Below are positions 36,458 through 45,029 of a stretch of 64,000 bases of DNA, piece after piece. The translations under genes and the position numbers were made by a program. The number at the start of each line of letters is the position of its first letter. Position 1 is the stretch's first letter. Origin of the DNA: Sinorhizobium sp. A49. Lineage in GTDB: Bacteria > Pseudomonadota > Alphaproteobacteria > Rhizobiales > Rhizobiaceae. The notes under the pieces are model-generated. The model had not been told where the DNA came from and ran no database searches. It saw only the letters and a program-made list of their open reading frames with translations. The DNA is taken from positions 24,017-88,016 of the forward strand of contig NZ_MUNW01000083.1 in assembly GCF_002002725.1 (NCBI RefSeq), written 5' to 3'.

Positions 36458-37588
36458 ATGACAACGGAAAAGAAGAGAGTGCGTGACCTGACGATGACGG
36501 CCGCGGCACTCGCAGCCGGCCTGCTTTCGACGCAGGCCCGCGCGGCTGACGGCCTCGATCTGGACGCGCTGATTGCGGCGGCAAAGACGGAAAAGCCGAT
36601 CAACGTCTATGACAGCACCGGCAAGATCGTCGAAATGGCCGAGGGCTTTACGGCGAAGTATGGCGTCAAGGCGACGGGCGTCAAAGTGTCGGCCAACAGC
36701 CAGCTGGAAATGATCATCCGGGAGAGCCAGGCGGGCAACGTGCAGGGCGATGTCGCGCTGATCACCGACGCGCCGGCGGCGCTCGCGCAGCTTCTGCCGC
36801 AGGAATTCGTCGAAAGCTACCTGCCGGCCGACATGGTCGAGAAAATCCCGGCGGAGTTCCAGAACCCGCTGGCGATTTCGACCAACGCCAACGTCTGGGC
36901 CTACAACACCGAAGCCTACGACAAGTGCCCGGTCGCCAATATCTGGGAGCTGACGGAGCCGAAGTGGAAGGGCAAGGTCGCGCTGGTCGATCCCCTGACC
37001 AAGGGCACCTATACCGACTGGTTCAACCAGATGGAGAAACACGCCGACGACAAGGTCGCTGGTGCCTATAAGGCTCATTTCGGCAAGGACCTTGCGACCG
37101 AAGAGAAGAGCGCTTCGGCTGCCTGGATCAAGGCGCTGGCGCAGAACGCGCCGCTGGTCACCGACGGTGACGATCCGGTGGCAGAAGCTGTCGGGGCCGC
37201 AGGGCAGAAGGAGCCTTTCTTCGGGCTGTTGAGCTCGGCGAAATTCCGCGACAACGAAGGCAAGGGTTACAAGCTCGGCATCTGCAAGGATCTCAATCCC
37301 TGGGTCGGCTGGAGCTACGTCAAGCTCGGCCTGATCGCGACGAAGACGCAGAGCCCGAACGCGGCAAAGCTCTTCATCCACTACATCCTGACCGAGGAAG
37401 GCATCGCTCCCCAGATGAAGGACGGCAAATTGCCGACCAACATCGACATCAAGATGCCGGCCGACGAGCCCTCGGGGCTTATGACGGTGGCCGATCGCCT
37501 GTTCGGCTACAACTCCTCGACCGGTCTCGACGATTTCGACCGACGCGAGGAGTGGCAGGATTTCTGGCGTGTGAATTACACCAAGTGA
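36458..37588 (+). CDS. ABC transporter substrate-binding protein, third of three paralogues
   Basis: A 376-residue protein from the ATG at 36458, preceded by GGGAGGGG; an earlier in-frame TTG lies upstream of that ribosome site and is not used. The signal peptide ends near ARA-ADGLDLDALIAAAKTE. It continues INVYDSTGKIVEMAEGFTAKYG, VWAYNTEAYDKCPVANIWELTEPKWKGK and LGICKDLNPWVGWSY, ending DFWRVNYTK. It shares the ligand-loop YDSTGKIVEMA with the first paralogue and keeps the two-cysteine pattern. A strong stem-loop follows seven bases after its stop. Confidence 0.87.
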   Translation: MTTEKKRVRDLTMTAAALAAGLLSTQARAADGLDLDALIAAAKTEKPINVYDSTGKIVEMAEGFTAKYGVKATGVKVSANSQLEMIIRESQAGNVQGDVALITDAPAALAQLLPQEFVESYLPADMVEKIPAEFQNPLAISTNANVWAYNTEAYDKCPVANIWELTEPKWKGKVALVDPLTKGTYTDWFNQMEKHADDKVAGAYKAHFGKDLATEEKSASAAWIKALAQNAPLVTDGDDPVAEAVGAAGQKEPFFGLLSSAKFRDNEGKGYKLGICKDLNPWVGWSYVKLGLIATKTQSPNAAKLFIHYILTEEGIAPQMKDGKLPTNIDIKMPADEPSGLMTVADRLFGYNSSTGLDDFDRREEWQDFWRVNYTK

Positions 37589-37594
37589 AACAAG

Positions 37595-37623
37595 GCCGGC
37601 GCGCCATCGGATGGCGCGCCGGC
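37595..37623 (+). terminator. Perfect 13-bp stem-loop after the third binding-protein gene
   Basis: GCCGGCGCGCCAT and ATGGCGCGCCGGC pair perfectly around a three-base CGG loop. ACTTTCTC follows, not a strong T-run. It lies between the binding-protein genes and the second phosphatase pair on the same strand. Attenuation or 3'-end protection of the binding-protein message is likely, keeping downstream enzymes at lower level. Confidence 0.65.
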
Positions 37624-37649
37624 ACTTTCTCGATAAGGAATGGAACGAC

Positions 37650-38540
37650 ATGGAAAAGCGCCTTTCCCCGGCGGTGCCGCCGCTAGCCGAAACCGAACAA
37701 CGGCTGGAGCGGTCGAAGCGCCTCGTCGAGATTGCCCGTGGGGCGGCGAAGGAAGTGCGTGATCCCCTGTTGAAGGCGTTCCGCTCCGACATGGTGATCG
37801 ACTACAAGCGTGACCTGCATGATGTCGTGACGATCCATGACAAGCGCGCCGAAGCCACCATTCGCGATTTCATTTTTGCGCAGGAGCCCAATTCCGCCAT
37901 GCTCGGCGAAGAAGGCGGACAAGTGGGCGACGGCGACATCCAGTGGTATGTCGACCCGATCGATGGCACCTCGAATTTCGCCAGCGGACTGGCATTCTGG
38001 TGCATCTCGATCGCTGCCGTCGAACAGGGTGAGGTCGTTGCCGGCGTGGTCTATGACCCGGTCGCCGACCTGATGTTTTCCGCCGATCTCGAACACAGCT
38101 ATCTCAATGAAGAGGTTATCTCTTCGCAAGCGGTCGAGGACGAGAACCGCGCAACCCTGATCACCGGCTATCCGGTGTCGCGGGACTTTCGCCTCGACGG
38201 CCGGGACGCAGCGCTCGCTAATCTCGGGGAGTTCGTGGAGACGTTTTCAACGCTTCGGCGGCCGGGGAGTGCTGCCCTCAGTCTCGCCCATGTGGCGGCG
38301 GGATGGGCGGATGCGGCGACCGGCTTCGGCGTCAACTCCTGGGATGTGGCGGCCGCGACCTTGATCCTGAAAAATGCCGGCGGTCGGTACGAGCCGCTGA
38401 CGCTTGGCAAGGTGCCGACTGATGCGCCCGACTTCATGTGTCCCGGCTATATCGCCACCGGCGCCGGCGCCAATTATCCGACATTGCAGCGTGTAGCGCG
38501 AGGGATCTCGGCCAAACGCATTGCTGCAGCGGCGCTTTGA
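37650..38540 (+). CDS. Inositol monophosphatase family protein (copy 2)
   Basis: A 296-residue phosphatase with GEEGGQ (E87/E88), the metal motif WYVDPIDGTSNF (D102, D105) and a distal NSWDVAAATLILKNAGG. The active site is complete. It is longer at the N-terminus than copy 1 and clearly diverged from it (DMVIDYKRDLHDVVTIHDKRAEATIRDFIF), so the two probably act on different esters or different positions. AAGGAATGG precedes the ATG at 37650. It is followed directly by the second DSP-like gene, repeating the order at 24.2-25.7 kb. Confidence 0.87.
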   Translation: MEKRLSPAVPPLAETEQRLERSKRLVEIARGAAKEVRDPLLKAFRSDMVIDYKRDLHDVVTIHDKRAEATIRDFIFAQEPNSAMLGEEGGQVGDGDIQWYVDPIDGTSNFASGLAFWCISIAAVEQGEVVAGVVYDPVADLMFSADLEHSYLNEEVISSQAVEDENRATLITGYPVSRDFRLDGRDAALANLGEFVETFSTLRRPGSAALSLAHVAAGWADAATGFGVNSWDVAAATLILKNAGGRYEPLTLGKVPTDAPDFMCPGYIATGAGANYPTLQRVARGISAKRIAAAAL

Positions 38541-38560
38541 AAAGACACGAGGAGAAGATA

Positions 38561-39184
38561 TTGGACATGATCCAGGAGACCGAGACGAAGGTGCCGGCGT
38601 CGGCCGAACTCGCCAAACTCAGCCTCGTCTATGAAAAGCATCCGCTCTATGGCGTCGATTTCTATATTGCGGGCAAGGAGGGCACGAGTGATCTCGATCT
38701 CTTGAGGCAGAACGGCATCACCACGGTCGTCAATTGCGCGGTCAATCTTGACTTCAATTTCGTCCGGCAGGCGCAACTGGTGTCGGACCATGAGGGCAGT
38801 GTCTACGGACCGGGCGAAATCCGCTACTACAAGATCGGACTGATCGACGGTGGCGGCAATCCCGACACGCAGATGCTGGCGGCCCACTACATCCTGCGCG
38901 CCGCGCTGGAGCAGGTGCTGCCGGAAAAACCGTCCTATCCGCGCCGCGAGATGGGCAACATCCTGATCAACTGCCGTGGCGGGCGGTCGCGTTCCGTCAT
39001 CGTCGTGTCGCTGTTCCTGCACCTGACCTTGCCGGCGGAGTTCCCGACGCTGGATGCGGCGATCGCCTTCGTGCGCGACCGTCGCGGCCTACCGGAAAAC
39101 GAATGGTACAAGGCGCCGAAGGCTGTGCTGATCGAGTCCGCCGAGCGTGCCGCGGGCTGGGCGAAGATGATCGAAGCAAAGTAG
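38561..39184 (+). CDS. Dual-specificity-phosphatase-like cysteine phosphatase (copy 2)
   Basis: About 207 residues with P-loop INCRGGRSRSV (C138, R144; Cys-x5-Arg-Ser) and a possible acid D97 in IGLIDGGGNPDTQM. The N-terminal half FYIAGKEGTSDLDLLRQNGITTVVNCAVNLDFNFVRQ aligns end to end with copy 1. I chose the TTG at 38561, six bases after GAGGAG; the ATG at 38567 would place that site 12 bases away. Both copies have Asn where DSPs usually have His before the catalytic Cys. It is the last gene of the ABC/phosphatase run. Confidence 0.8.
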   Translation: MDMIQETETKVPASAELAKLSLVYEKHPLYGVDFYIAGKEGTSDLDLLRQNGITTVVNCAVNLDFNFVRQAQLVSDHEGSVYGPGEIRYYKIGLIDGGGNPDTQMLAAHYILRAALEQVLPEKPSYPRREMGNILINCRGGRSRSVIVVSLFLHLTLPAEFPTLDAAIAFVRDRRGLPENEWYKAPKAVLIESAERAAGWAKMIEAK

Positions 39185-39194
39185 TACCCGCTGT

Positions 39195-39227
39195 CGCTCC
39201 GGTGTTGGGCTGTCCGCGATCGGAGCG
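39195..39227 (+). terminator. Possible stem-loop closing the phosphatase operon
   Basis: CGCTCCG and CGGAGCG pair over seven bases across a 19-base loop, ten bases past the second DSP-like stop. There is no T-run. Weak; it may mark the operon end before ogt. Confidence 0.3.
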
Positions 39228-39356
39228 TGATGGCGCTGCTCTGCCGGGCAGTTCGGTAGGTTGCCTGTTGGCGACGGCACATGGACGCAGGAATCGGGTT
39301 GAATTCGCCGGCCGTCCGCACGATTTTCATTGGGTATGAAACGTGAGGACGGTGCG

Positions 39357-39917
39357 ATGGCGCAGGCAGTTCACAGCTATCTAATCTTCGAAACCGAGGC
39401 CGGATTTTGCGGCATCGCCTGGAACACCGTCGGCATCACCCGTTTCCAGCTGCCGACCAAAAAGGCCGAAGACACCGAACGGCTGCTGCTGCGCCGGCTT
39501 GCTGGCGGCGAACCGGGTACGCCGACGCTCGAAGTTGCCGAGGCGGTTGCCGCGGTTCGACGATACTTCAACGGCGAAGAGGTCGATTTCTCAGATATCA
39601 AGCTCGACCTCGAAGGGCAGGATCCGTTCTTCCAGCGGATCTATGCAGCGGCACGCAGGCTCGGGTGGGGAGAGACCACCACCTATGGCGCCCTGGCAAA
39701 GGAACTCGGCGTTGGCCCCGAAGCCGCGCGCGATGTCGGCCAGGCGATGGCGAAGAACCCGGTGGCGCTGATCATTCCCTGCCATAGGGTGCTGGCCGCA
39801 GGCGGCAAGGTCGGCGGCTTCTCGGCTCCGGGCGGTTCGACATCGAAGATCCGCATGCTGGAACTCGAAGGCGTGCATCTCGGGCCGCCGGAGCCTGCCC
39901 AGCAATCGTTGTTTTGA
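39357..39917 (+). CDS. ogt: Methylated-DNA--protein-cysteine S-methyltransferase
   Basis: A 186-residue O6-alkylguanine-DNA alkyltransferase. The acceptor motif PCHRV sits in 'ALIIPCHRVLAAGGKVGGFSAPGG', the DNA-binding helix-turn-helix region is TTTYGALAKELGVGPEAARDVGQAMAKNP, and the N-terminal ribonuclease-H-like domain comes first. The ATG at 39357 has GAGGA eight bases upstream; earlier ATGs at 39330/39336 are possible. It directly transfers alkyl groups from O6-alkylguanine to its own Cys. It has no operon partners, but AlkB lies 14 kb away. Confidence 0.9.
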   Translation: MAQAVHSYLIFETEAGFCGIAWNTVGITRFQLPTKKAEDTERLLLRRLAGGEPGTPTLEVAEAVAAVRRYFNGEEVDFSDIKLDLEGQDPFFQRIYAAARRLGWGETTTYGALAKELGVGPEAARDVGQAMAKNPVALIIPCHRVLAAGGKVGGFSAPGGSTSKIRMLELEGVHLGPPEPAQQSLF

Positions 39918-40284
39918 GCGGGTTGCCTCAGCGCGCTTAGCCGCGGCCATCCGGAAGGATCCCACATAGCCCCTTTGCCCGTTAACCCCGGCTGCCGGCT
40001 GCCGCTTTCGCGACCGGCTGTTGTGCATGGCAGTGCCTACAAGCGTGGGTCCGCATGGCGCAATCGTCATGCAACATTTCGGGCGGAAGATGCACTCGTG
40101 CGTAGGGCGGCGGCCTTGGCCCGCCGCGTCTCAAAGCGCGCCAGCTGGGGATGGGATGCCGAAGACCCGGTAGCTGTGGGGACCGGCCGCATCGTCGCAC
40201 GGACAACGTCACCGCGGCGGTTTGCCAAACCCGGTCGATCGCCTATACAGGGGATCGAAAAGCGACCTCGGGAGACATCAGGCA
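39918..40284. other. Intergenic region between ogt and the histidine kinase gene
   Basis: About 367 bases with no frame I can support as a gene. It contains GC-rich sequence and the leader of the kinase gene, where GGAG at 40271 precedes the GTG start. No repeat or RNA structure stands out. Confidence 0.4.
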
Positions 40285-41457
40285 GTGGCGCATGATTTTC
40301 AGGCAGACTTGGATGCCGTTGCCAGCATCTCGGTCGCCCCGACGATTCTCGACGTGATTCAGCAATCGACGGGCATGGGGTTTGTCGCGATTGCCCGGGT
40401 GACTGAAGATCGGTGGGTGGCGTGCCAGACGCTCGATATGATCGACTTCGGACTGGGCGCCGGCGGCGAATTGCAGGTCGAGACGACCATCTGTCACGAA
40501 ATCCGCCAGAGTGGCGAGCTGGTGGTCATCGACGACGTCTCGGCCAACGAAGCCTATGCGAACCACCACACGCCGCTGCAATATGGCTTCAAGAGCTACA
40601 TTTCGGTGCCGATCTATCTGCGCGGCAATGTATTCTTCGGCACGCTTTGCGCCATCGATCCAAACCCGGCCAAGCTCGGCGGTCCTGTGACGGTCGGCAT
40701 GTTCCGGCTGTTCGCCGACCTGATTGCCCGACACCTCGACGCACGGGCCGATATCGCCGATGCCAGGCTGAAGCTTGATCGGGAACTGGAGACCTCCGAA
40801 CTCCGGGACCAGTTCATCGCGGTCCTCGGGCATGACCTGCGCAATCCGCTTGCTTCGATCTCGGCCGGCACGCGCATCCTGGCCCGTGAGGAGCACGCAC
40901 CGAAGTCGAAGGCGGTGATCGCGCTGATGCAGGAGAGTGTCGACCGGATGGCCAATCTGATCGACAATGTCATGGATTTCGCCCGGGGCAGGCTCGGCGG
41001 CGGCATCGGCCTCAACCGCACCAACCGGCCGCTCACTCCCATCCTCCTGCAGATTCTGGCGGAACATAGAAGCACTTATCCCGACAGGCAGATCGATACG
41101 GATCTGGCTCTCGACGGGCCGCTGGCGCTGGACCATCAGCGCATCGGTCAGCTCTTTTCCAATCTGCTCAGCAATGCCTTGACCCATGGTGCCCCGGACA
41201 AGCCGATCCGCATCGGTGCCGCGCAAAGCGGCGGCATGCTGGAACTTTGGATCGCCAATGCGGGCGAGCCGATCGCGGAGATAGACCTGCCTCGACTGTT
41301 CCAGCCGTTCAAGCGGCGCGAAGGAAAGGGAAAGCTGCAAGGCCTCGGCCTGGGGCTCTACATCGCAGCCGAGATCGCACAGGCTCATGGCGGGCGGATC
41401 AGCGTTTCCTCAACGTCGGAGGAAACCAGGTTTACATTGAACGTGCCTGTGTGCTGA
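40285..41457 (+). CDS. GAF-domain sensor histidine kinase
   Basis: About 390 residues. A GAF domain (about 16-150; TTICHEIRQSGELVVIDDVS, YISVPIYLRGNVFFGTLCAID) is followed by a HisKA domain with the H-box VLGHDLRNPLASI (phospho-acceptor H183) and an HATPase_c domain with N-box LFSNLLSNALTHG and G-box LQGLGLGLYIAAEIA. There is no membrane segment, so it is cytoplasmic. I prefer the GTG at 40285 because GGAG lies 10 bases upstream and the GAF region begins soon after; an ATG at 40222 would add an unconserved leader. No response regulator gene is adjacent, so it is an orphan kinase. Confidence 0.87.
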   Translation: MAHDFQADLDAVASISVAPTILDVIQQSTGMGFVAIARVTEDRWVACQTLDMIDFGLGAGGELQVETTICHEIRQSGELVVIDDVSANEAYANHHTPLQYGFKSYISVPIYLRGNVFFGTLCAIDPNPAKLGGPVTVGMFRLFADLIARHLDARADIADARLKLDRELETSELRDQFIAVLGHDLRNPLASISAGTRILAREEHAPKSKAVIALMQESVDRMANLIDNVMDFARGRLGGGIGLNRTNRPLTPILLQILAEHRSTYPDRQIDTDLALDGPLALDHQRIGQLFSNLLSNALTHGAPDKPIRIGAAQSGGMLELWIANAGEPIAEIDLPRLFQPFKRREGKGKLQGLGLGLYIAAEIAQAHGGRISVSSTSEETRFTLNVPVC

Positions 41458-41618
41458 GCGGGTTGCCGCGTTTCTTGAACTGAGCCGCTGACATTCGATG
41501 CTGTCTCGGATGGGCCGAGCGATGCAGGAGACGTAAGCAGCCCATCGGGTTTCGTTAGCCAAGGCTGACGCTTTCAACTGTTTCGGGAATATGCTGCGCA
41601 AAGATGCGCGTCGAAAGA

Positions 41619-43613
41619 TCAGAAGCCGCCCAGACCGGCCGGGCGCTGCGCGACATCAACTGTCACGCGATAGTTTTCTGCTGGCACAGGACGGCCGACG
41701 TGGAAGCCCTGGACATGGTCGATGCGGAATTCCCGCATCAGCGCCATTTGCTCCTCGGTTTCGACACCTTCCACCAGGATCTTGTGGCCGCGATTCCTGA
41801 CCAACCCGATGATATCCTTCAGCATCGCCTTGCCCTTTGGCGTGCTGCAATCGTGCAGGAACGACCGGTCGATCTTGACCGTATCGAAATCGATCAGCCG
41901 GAGCCAGGACAGACCGGCAAAGCCGGTACCGAAATCGTCGAGCCAGATGCGGATGCCGAGCGTCTCGAGGTCGCTGATGCAGCGCAGCACGTCCGAGTGC
42001 ATCTCCATCTCGAGACCTTCGGTGATTTCGAAGGCGAGCCGGCCGCCGGCAACGCCCGTTTCACCAAGGATAGCGGCAACGGATGTGGCAAAACCCGGCG
42101 TCTTCAGCTGGATAGGCGAGACATTGACGCTGACAACGGGCACGTGGTCGTGCGCCAGAAGCTCGCGGCAGACCGTGCGGATCGCCCAGCGGCCGAGATC
42201 GATGATGGCGCCGGTGCGCTCGGCAATGGGGATGAAAAGGCTCGGGGGAACCGCGGTCCCATCCAGCATCCTCAGCCGCATCAGCGCTTCGACAGCCTCG
42301 ATGCGACCGGTCGCGACATTCTTGATCGGCTGGTAGACGAGGGAGACGAGATCTTCATTGGTTGCGATCTTCAAGAGCGCGGCAATGTTCTCGCTCTCGT
42401 CGCTGGTTTGCGGGTCGTTCGGGTCAAAGACCTTGGCGCAGTTGCGGCCGCTTGCCTTGGCGGCGTAAAGCGCCCTATCGGCCTCGTGGATGATCCGCTC
42501 GAGCTTTGAACCCGTCTGATGCCTGGTGAAGGCGGCACCGACGCTCACTGTGACTATGGACGTGCCGTCCCGGCGTTGTCCGTGCACCAATCCCAGGCTC
42601 TGCACCGTGCGGCAGATGGCGTCGGCGAGATCGGCTGCCTCTTCGCGCGTATCCACGCGCGCAAGGATGATGAATTCCTCGCCGCCATAACGACCGATGG
42701 ATGCATCGAGCTGCCCGATCGATTCTTTCAATGTGTTGGCCACGAGAATGAGGCAGCGGTCGCCTTCCTGGTGGCCGTAGCAGTCATTGTATTTTTTGAA
42801 GAAGTCGACGTCGATCAGGATCGCGGCGAAACTGTCACTGAACCTCTGCCAGTCGCTCCAGTATTCACGCAGTTTCTGATCGACCGCCCGGCGATTGTCG
42901 AGCCCGGTCAGGGAGTCGGTGTTGGAAAGCCTGAGCAGCGCCTTTCCGCGCTCGGCCGCCTCCCGTTGCTGGACCTTTGCCTCGAAGGCATTGAGGAAGA
43001 CCTTGTAGCGCTCGCGGTTGAGCTTCCAGTTGACGTAGGAGGTGAACATGAAACATGAGACGTAGAAGGTCCCGAAGGCCAACTGGTAGTAAGGGTTCTG
43101 CGGCGAGAAGTAGATGAGGTCGACAAAGAACGCGCCCAGAATTATGCTCGACGAGATCACCGATAGGCGGAACTGGAAGATGAAGAACAGGTTCGCGCCC
43201 ATCATGAAGATGGCGCCGAAGATCATGTAGTAGGACATGTTCTGCGTGTACGCCGTCATCATTGCCGGTATCAGCCAGCCGAGATAGCCGAAAACAAGCG
43301 CGCCGGAGCATGTTCTATCCAGCCAGTCCGTCTTGACGCTGAAGTGGATCTGAACCTCCAGGACGGCAAGTGCGACCGCGCCGACCACGAAGCGCGAGGC
43401 GATCGTGTAGTGAGCGACGTCGGAGATGAGCAGAAAGTCGGTAATCGAAAACAGGAGATAGACCGCGACGGCGATCCATAGGCCTTTTCTCGTCGCTTCC
43501 CGGCGCGCCGTTTCGCCTTCCTGGCGATAAAGTGAGCGTAGCTCCGCCGGCAGCGGCCTATGCGGCTGCTTATGCAAATCTATCTCAACGACGTCGGCCA
43601 AGGTTTGCTTCAT
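41619..43613 (-). CDS. Membrane GGDEF-EAL protein (c-di-GMP turnover)
   Basis: A 664-residue protein. About five or six membrane segments span 45-195, the GGDEF domain covers about 225-400 with RYGGEEF (GGEEF 310-314), and the EAL domain covers about 415-660. All EAL catalytic positions I can check are present: E442 in EALMR, N497, E529, DD559-560 in DDFGTG, K580, E616 in EGVET and Q635. The GGDEF site is also intact, without the RxxD inhibitory site. It may be bifunctional or mainly a phosphodiesterase. It is divergent from the methyltransferase gene. Confidence 0.9.
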   Translation of the reverse strand: MKQTLADVVEIDLHKQPHRPLPAELRSLYRQEGETARREATRKGLWIAVAVYLLFSITDFLLISDVAHYTIASRFVVGAVALAVLEVQIHFSVKTDWLDRTCSGALVFGYLGWLIPAMMTAYTQNMSYYMIFGAIFMMGANLFFIFQFRLSVISSSIILGAFFVDLIYFSPQNPYYQLAFGTFYVSCFMFTSYVNWKLNRERYKVFLNAFEAKVQQREAAERGKALLRLSNTDSLTGLDNRRAVDQKLREYWSDWQRFSDSFAAILIDVDFFKKYNDCYGHQEGDRCLILVANTLKESIGQLDASIGRYGGEEFIILARVDTREEAADLADAICRTVQSLGLVHGQRRDGTSIVTVSVGAAFTRHQTGSKLERIIHEADRALYAAKASGRNCAKVFDPNDPQTSDESENIAALLKIATNEDLVSLVYQPIKNVATGRIEAVEALMRLRMLDGTAVPPSLFIPIAERTGAIIDLGRWAIRTVCRELLAHDHVPVVSVNVSPIQLKTPGFATSVAAILGETGVAGGRLAFEITEGLEMEMHSDVLRCISDLETLGIRIWLDDFGTGFAGLSWLRLIDFDTVKIDRSFLHDCSTPKGKAMLKDIIGLVRNRGHKILVEGVETEEQMALMREFRIDHVQGFHVGRPVPAENYRVTVDVAQRPAGLGGF

Positions 43614-43928
43614 GCACCGGTCCAGAGAGTTACGTCGCGCTCAACGGAAACATGCTCTCGCTTTTCCACTCTGGCGTTGCTCTATACACTCTATGCTTGC
43701 CATCCGAATGGCACCACAACAAGGACGAGCAAGCCTCACCGACATCGTAGAAGACGCCCATTAAATTTTGATAAATTAGCCGAGACTGACGGCCGGCACA
43801 TGGGTGTATCCGAATGGATACGGATCCGCCAGAATTTACCATATACTCTACAAAAACTTGCAATTCGAGAAGCAGTTCGCGCATTGTTACCCATAACGTT
43901 AACAGATCATTAAACGGATGGGTTTTGC
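43614..43928. other. Divergent promoter region between the GGDEF-EAL and methyltransferase genes
   Basis: About 315 bases, noticeably more AT-rich toward the right (43755-43925). It should hold both promoters. I see no convincing operator or small gene. Confidence 0.4.
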
Positions 43929-44972
43929 GTGAGTCAGCTTCAAATCGTATTCGATGGCGAAAGTCTTATTACTCCCCAGTCAATCGCAACCGAGTTCACT
44001 TCGTCAAGAAGTGAGTTTTATGATGAGCAGTTTGCAACAGGAAAAGCCGAACTCGCCCTGATTCTCCAAATTGCACAGCAGCAATTTGCCCAGGAACTGG
44101 ACCCGAAGAAAATAATACATCGATTGGCGGGTGCGCTTCACGAGACGCGCGCGAAGTTTCATCCCAGTGTCTGGCAGGAACTGATTCCGATCGCGCAGAA
44201 TCATCCGGTGTCGGAATTCTTCCTCCAGGACCCATTTACCCGGTGGTCCTTCGAAAAGCCGCGGGGTTACTCCGGCGACGCGCAATTGCTCGATTTTATC
44301 TACGCTCACCCGAGCGTTGCCGGTGAGATCGCCAAGGCATCACCGGTCGGCAAGGCGCTCTATGATTACACCAACGACGCCTCATCGTCGGTTGCAGTGC
44401 GCGAGCGGCGGGACCTCTTGACGCAGCACGTCGATGACATCGCTGCCACACATGGTGGCGAGGCGGAGATCCTGACGATTGCGGCCGGGCATCTGCGCGA
44501 GGCAAACCGTTCGGTTGCCCTGAAGGAAGGGCGCATCAAGCGCTGGGTCGCGCTCGACCAGGATCCGCTCAGCGTCGGAGCAATCACCAGGGATTTCCGG
44601 GGAACGAAGGTCGAGGCAATCGACGGCTCCGTCCGCGGGATACTCACCCGTGCGCATAAGCTCGGCAAATTCGACTTCGTCTATGCGGCCGGACTTTATG
44701 ATTACCTGCCTCACAACGTGGCGGTGAAGCTCACCCGCCGCTGCCTGCAGATGCTGAAGCCCAACGGCGTCTTTCTCTTCGCCAATTTCGCAACGGATAT
44801 CGGCGTCGACGGCTACATGGAGACATTCATGAACTGGGCGCTGCTGCTTCGTTCGCAATCCGACATGTGGCGCATCGTCAACGAAAGCGTCGATGGCTCG
44901 AGCTTCGAAACGCATGTAACGTTCGGGGAGAACCGCAACGTGGTCTATGCAACGGTGCAAAAGCGCGCCTGA
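43929..44972 (+). CDS. SAM-dependent methyltransferase, 3-hydroxypalmitate methyl ester biosynthesis-like
   Basis: A 347-residue protein starting at GTG. The N-terminal 100 residues are helical. The C-terminal half is a class I methyltransferase: EILTIAAGHLREAN for the SAM loop, RWVALDQDPLSV with an acidic residue for the ribose, FDFVYAAGLYDYLPHNVAVKLTRRCLQML, and PNGVFLFANFA. Proteins of this shape are often annotated as extracellular-factor (3-hydroxypalmitic acid methyl ester) biosynthesis proteins after the PhcB system of Ralstonia. No PhcSRQ-like genes are adjacent, so a signalling role is only a possibility. A terminator follows. Confidence 0.72.
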   Translation: MSQLQIVFDGESLITPQSIATEFTSSRSEFYDEQFATGKAELALILQIAQQQFAQELDPKKIIHRLAGALHETRAKFHPSVWQELIPIAQNHPVSEFFLQDPFTRWSFEKPRGYSGDAQLLDFIYAHPSVAGEIAKASPVGKALYDYTNDASSSVAVRERRDLLTQHVDDIAATHGGEAEILTIAAGHLREANRSVALKEGRIKRWVALDQDPLSVGAITRDFRGTKVEAIDGSVRGILTRAHKLGKFDFVYAAGLYDYLPHNVAVKLTRRCLQMLKPNGVFLFANFATDIGVDGYMETFMNWALLLRSQSDMWRIVNESVDGSSFETHVTFGENRNVVYATVQKRA

Positions 44973-44992
44973 TTGCGACTGAGGTACGAAAC

Positions 44993-45029
44993 AACGGCGT
45001 GCGTCATTCCTGGCGCGCGCCGTTTTCTT
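44993..45029 (+). terminator. Rho-independent terminator after the methyltransferase gene
   Basis: AACGGCGTGCG and CGCGCGCCGTT form an 11-bp stem (one G-U) around a 10-base loop, continued by TTCTT. It begins 20 bases after the stop codon. This is the most canonical intrinsic terminator in the window. Confidence 0.75.

Noticed and set aside
31047..37588. Iron(III) transporter of the Fbp type
   Set aside because: The permease and ATPase resemble that branch, but the binding proteins lack an evident Tyr-rich iron site and the neighbours are phosphatases. An organic phosphate solute fits better.
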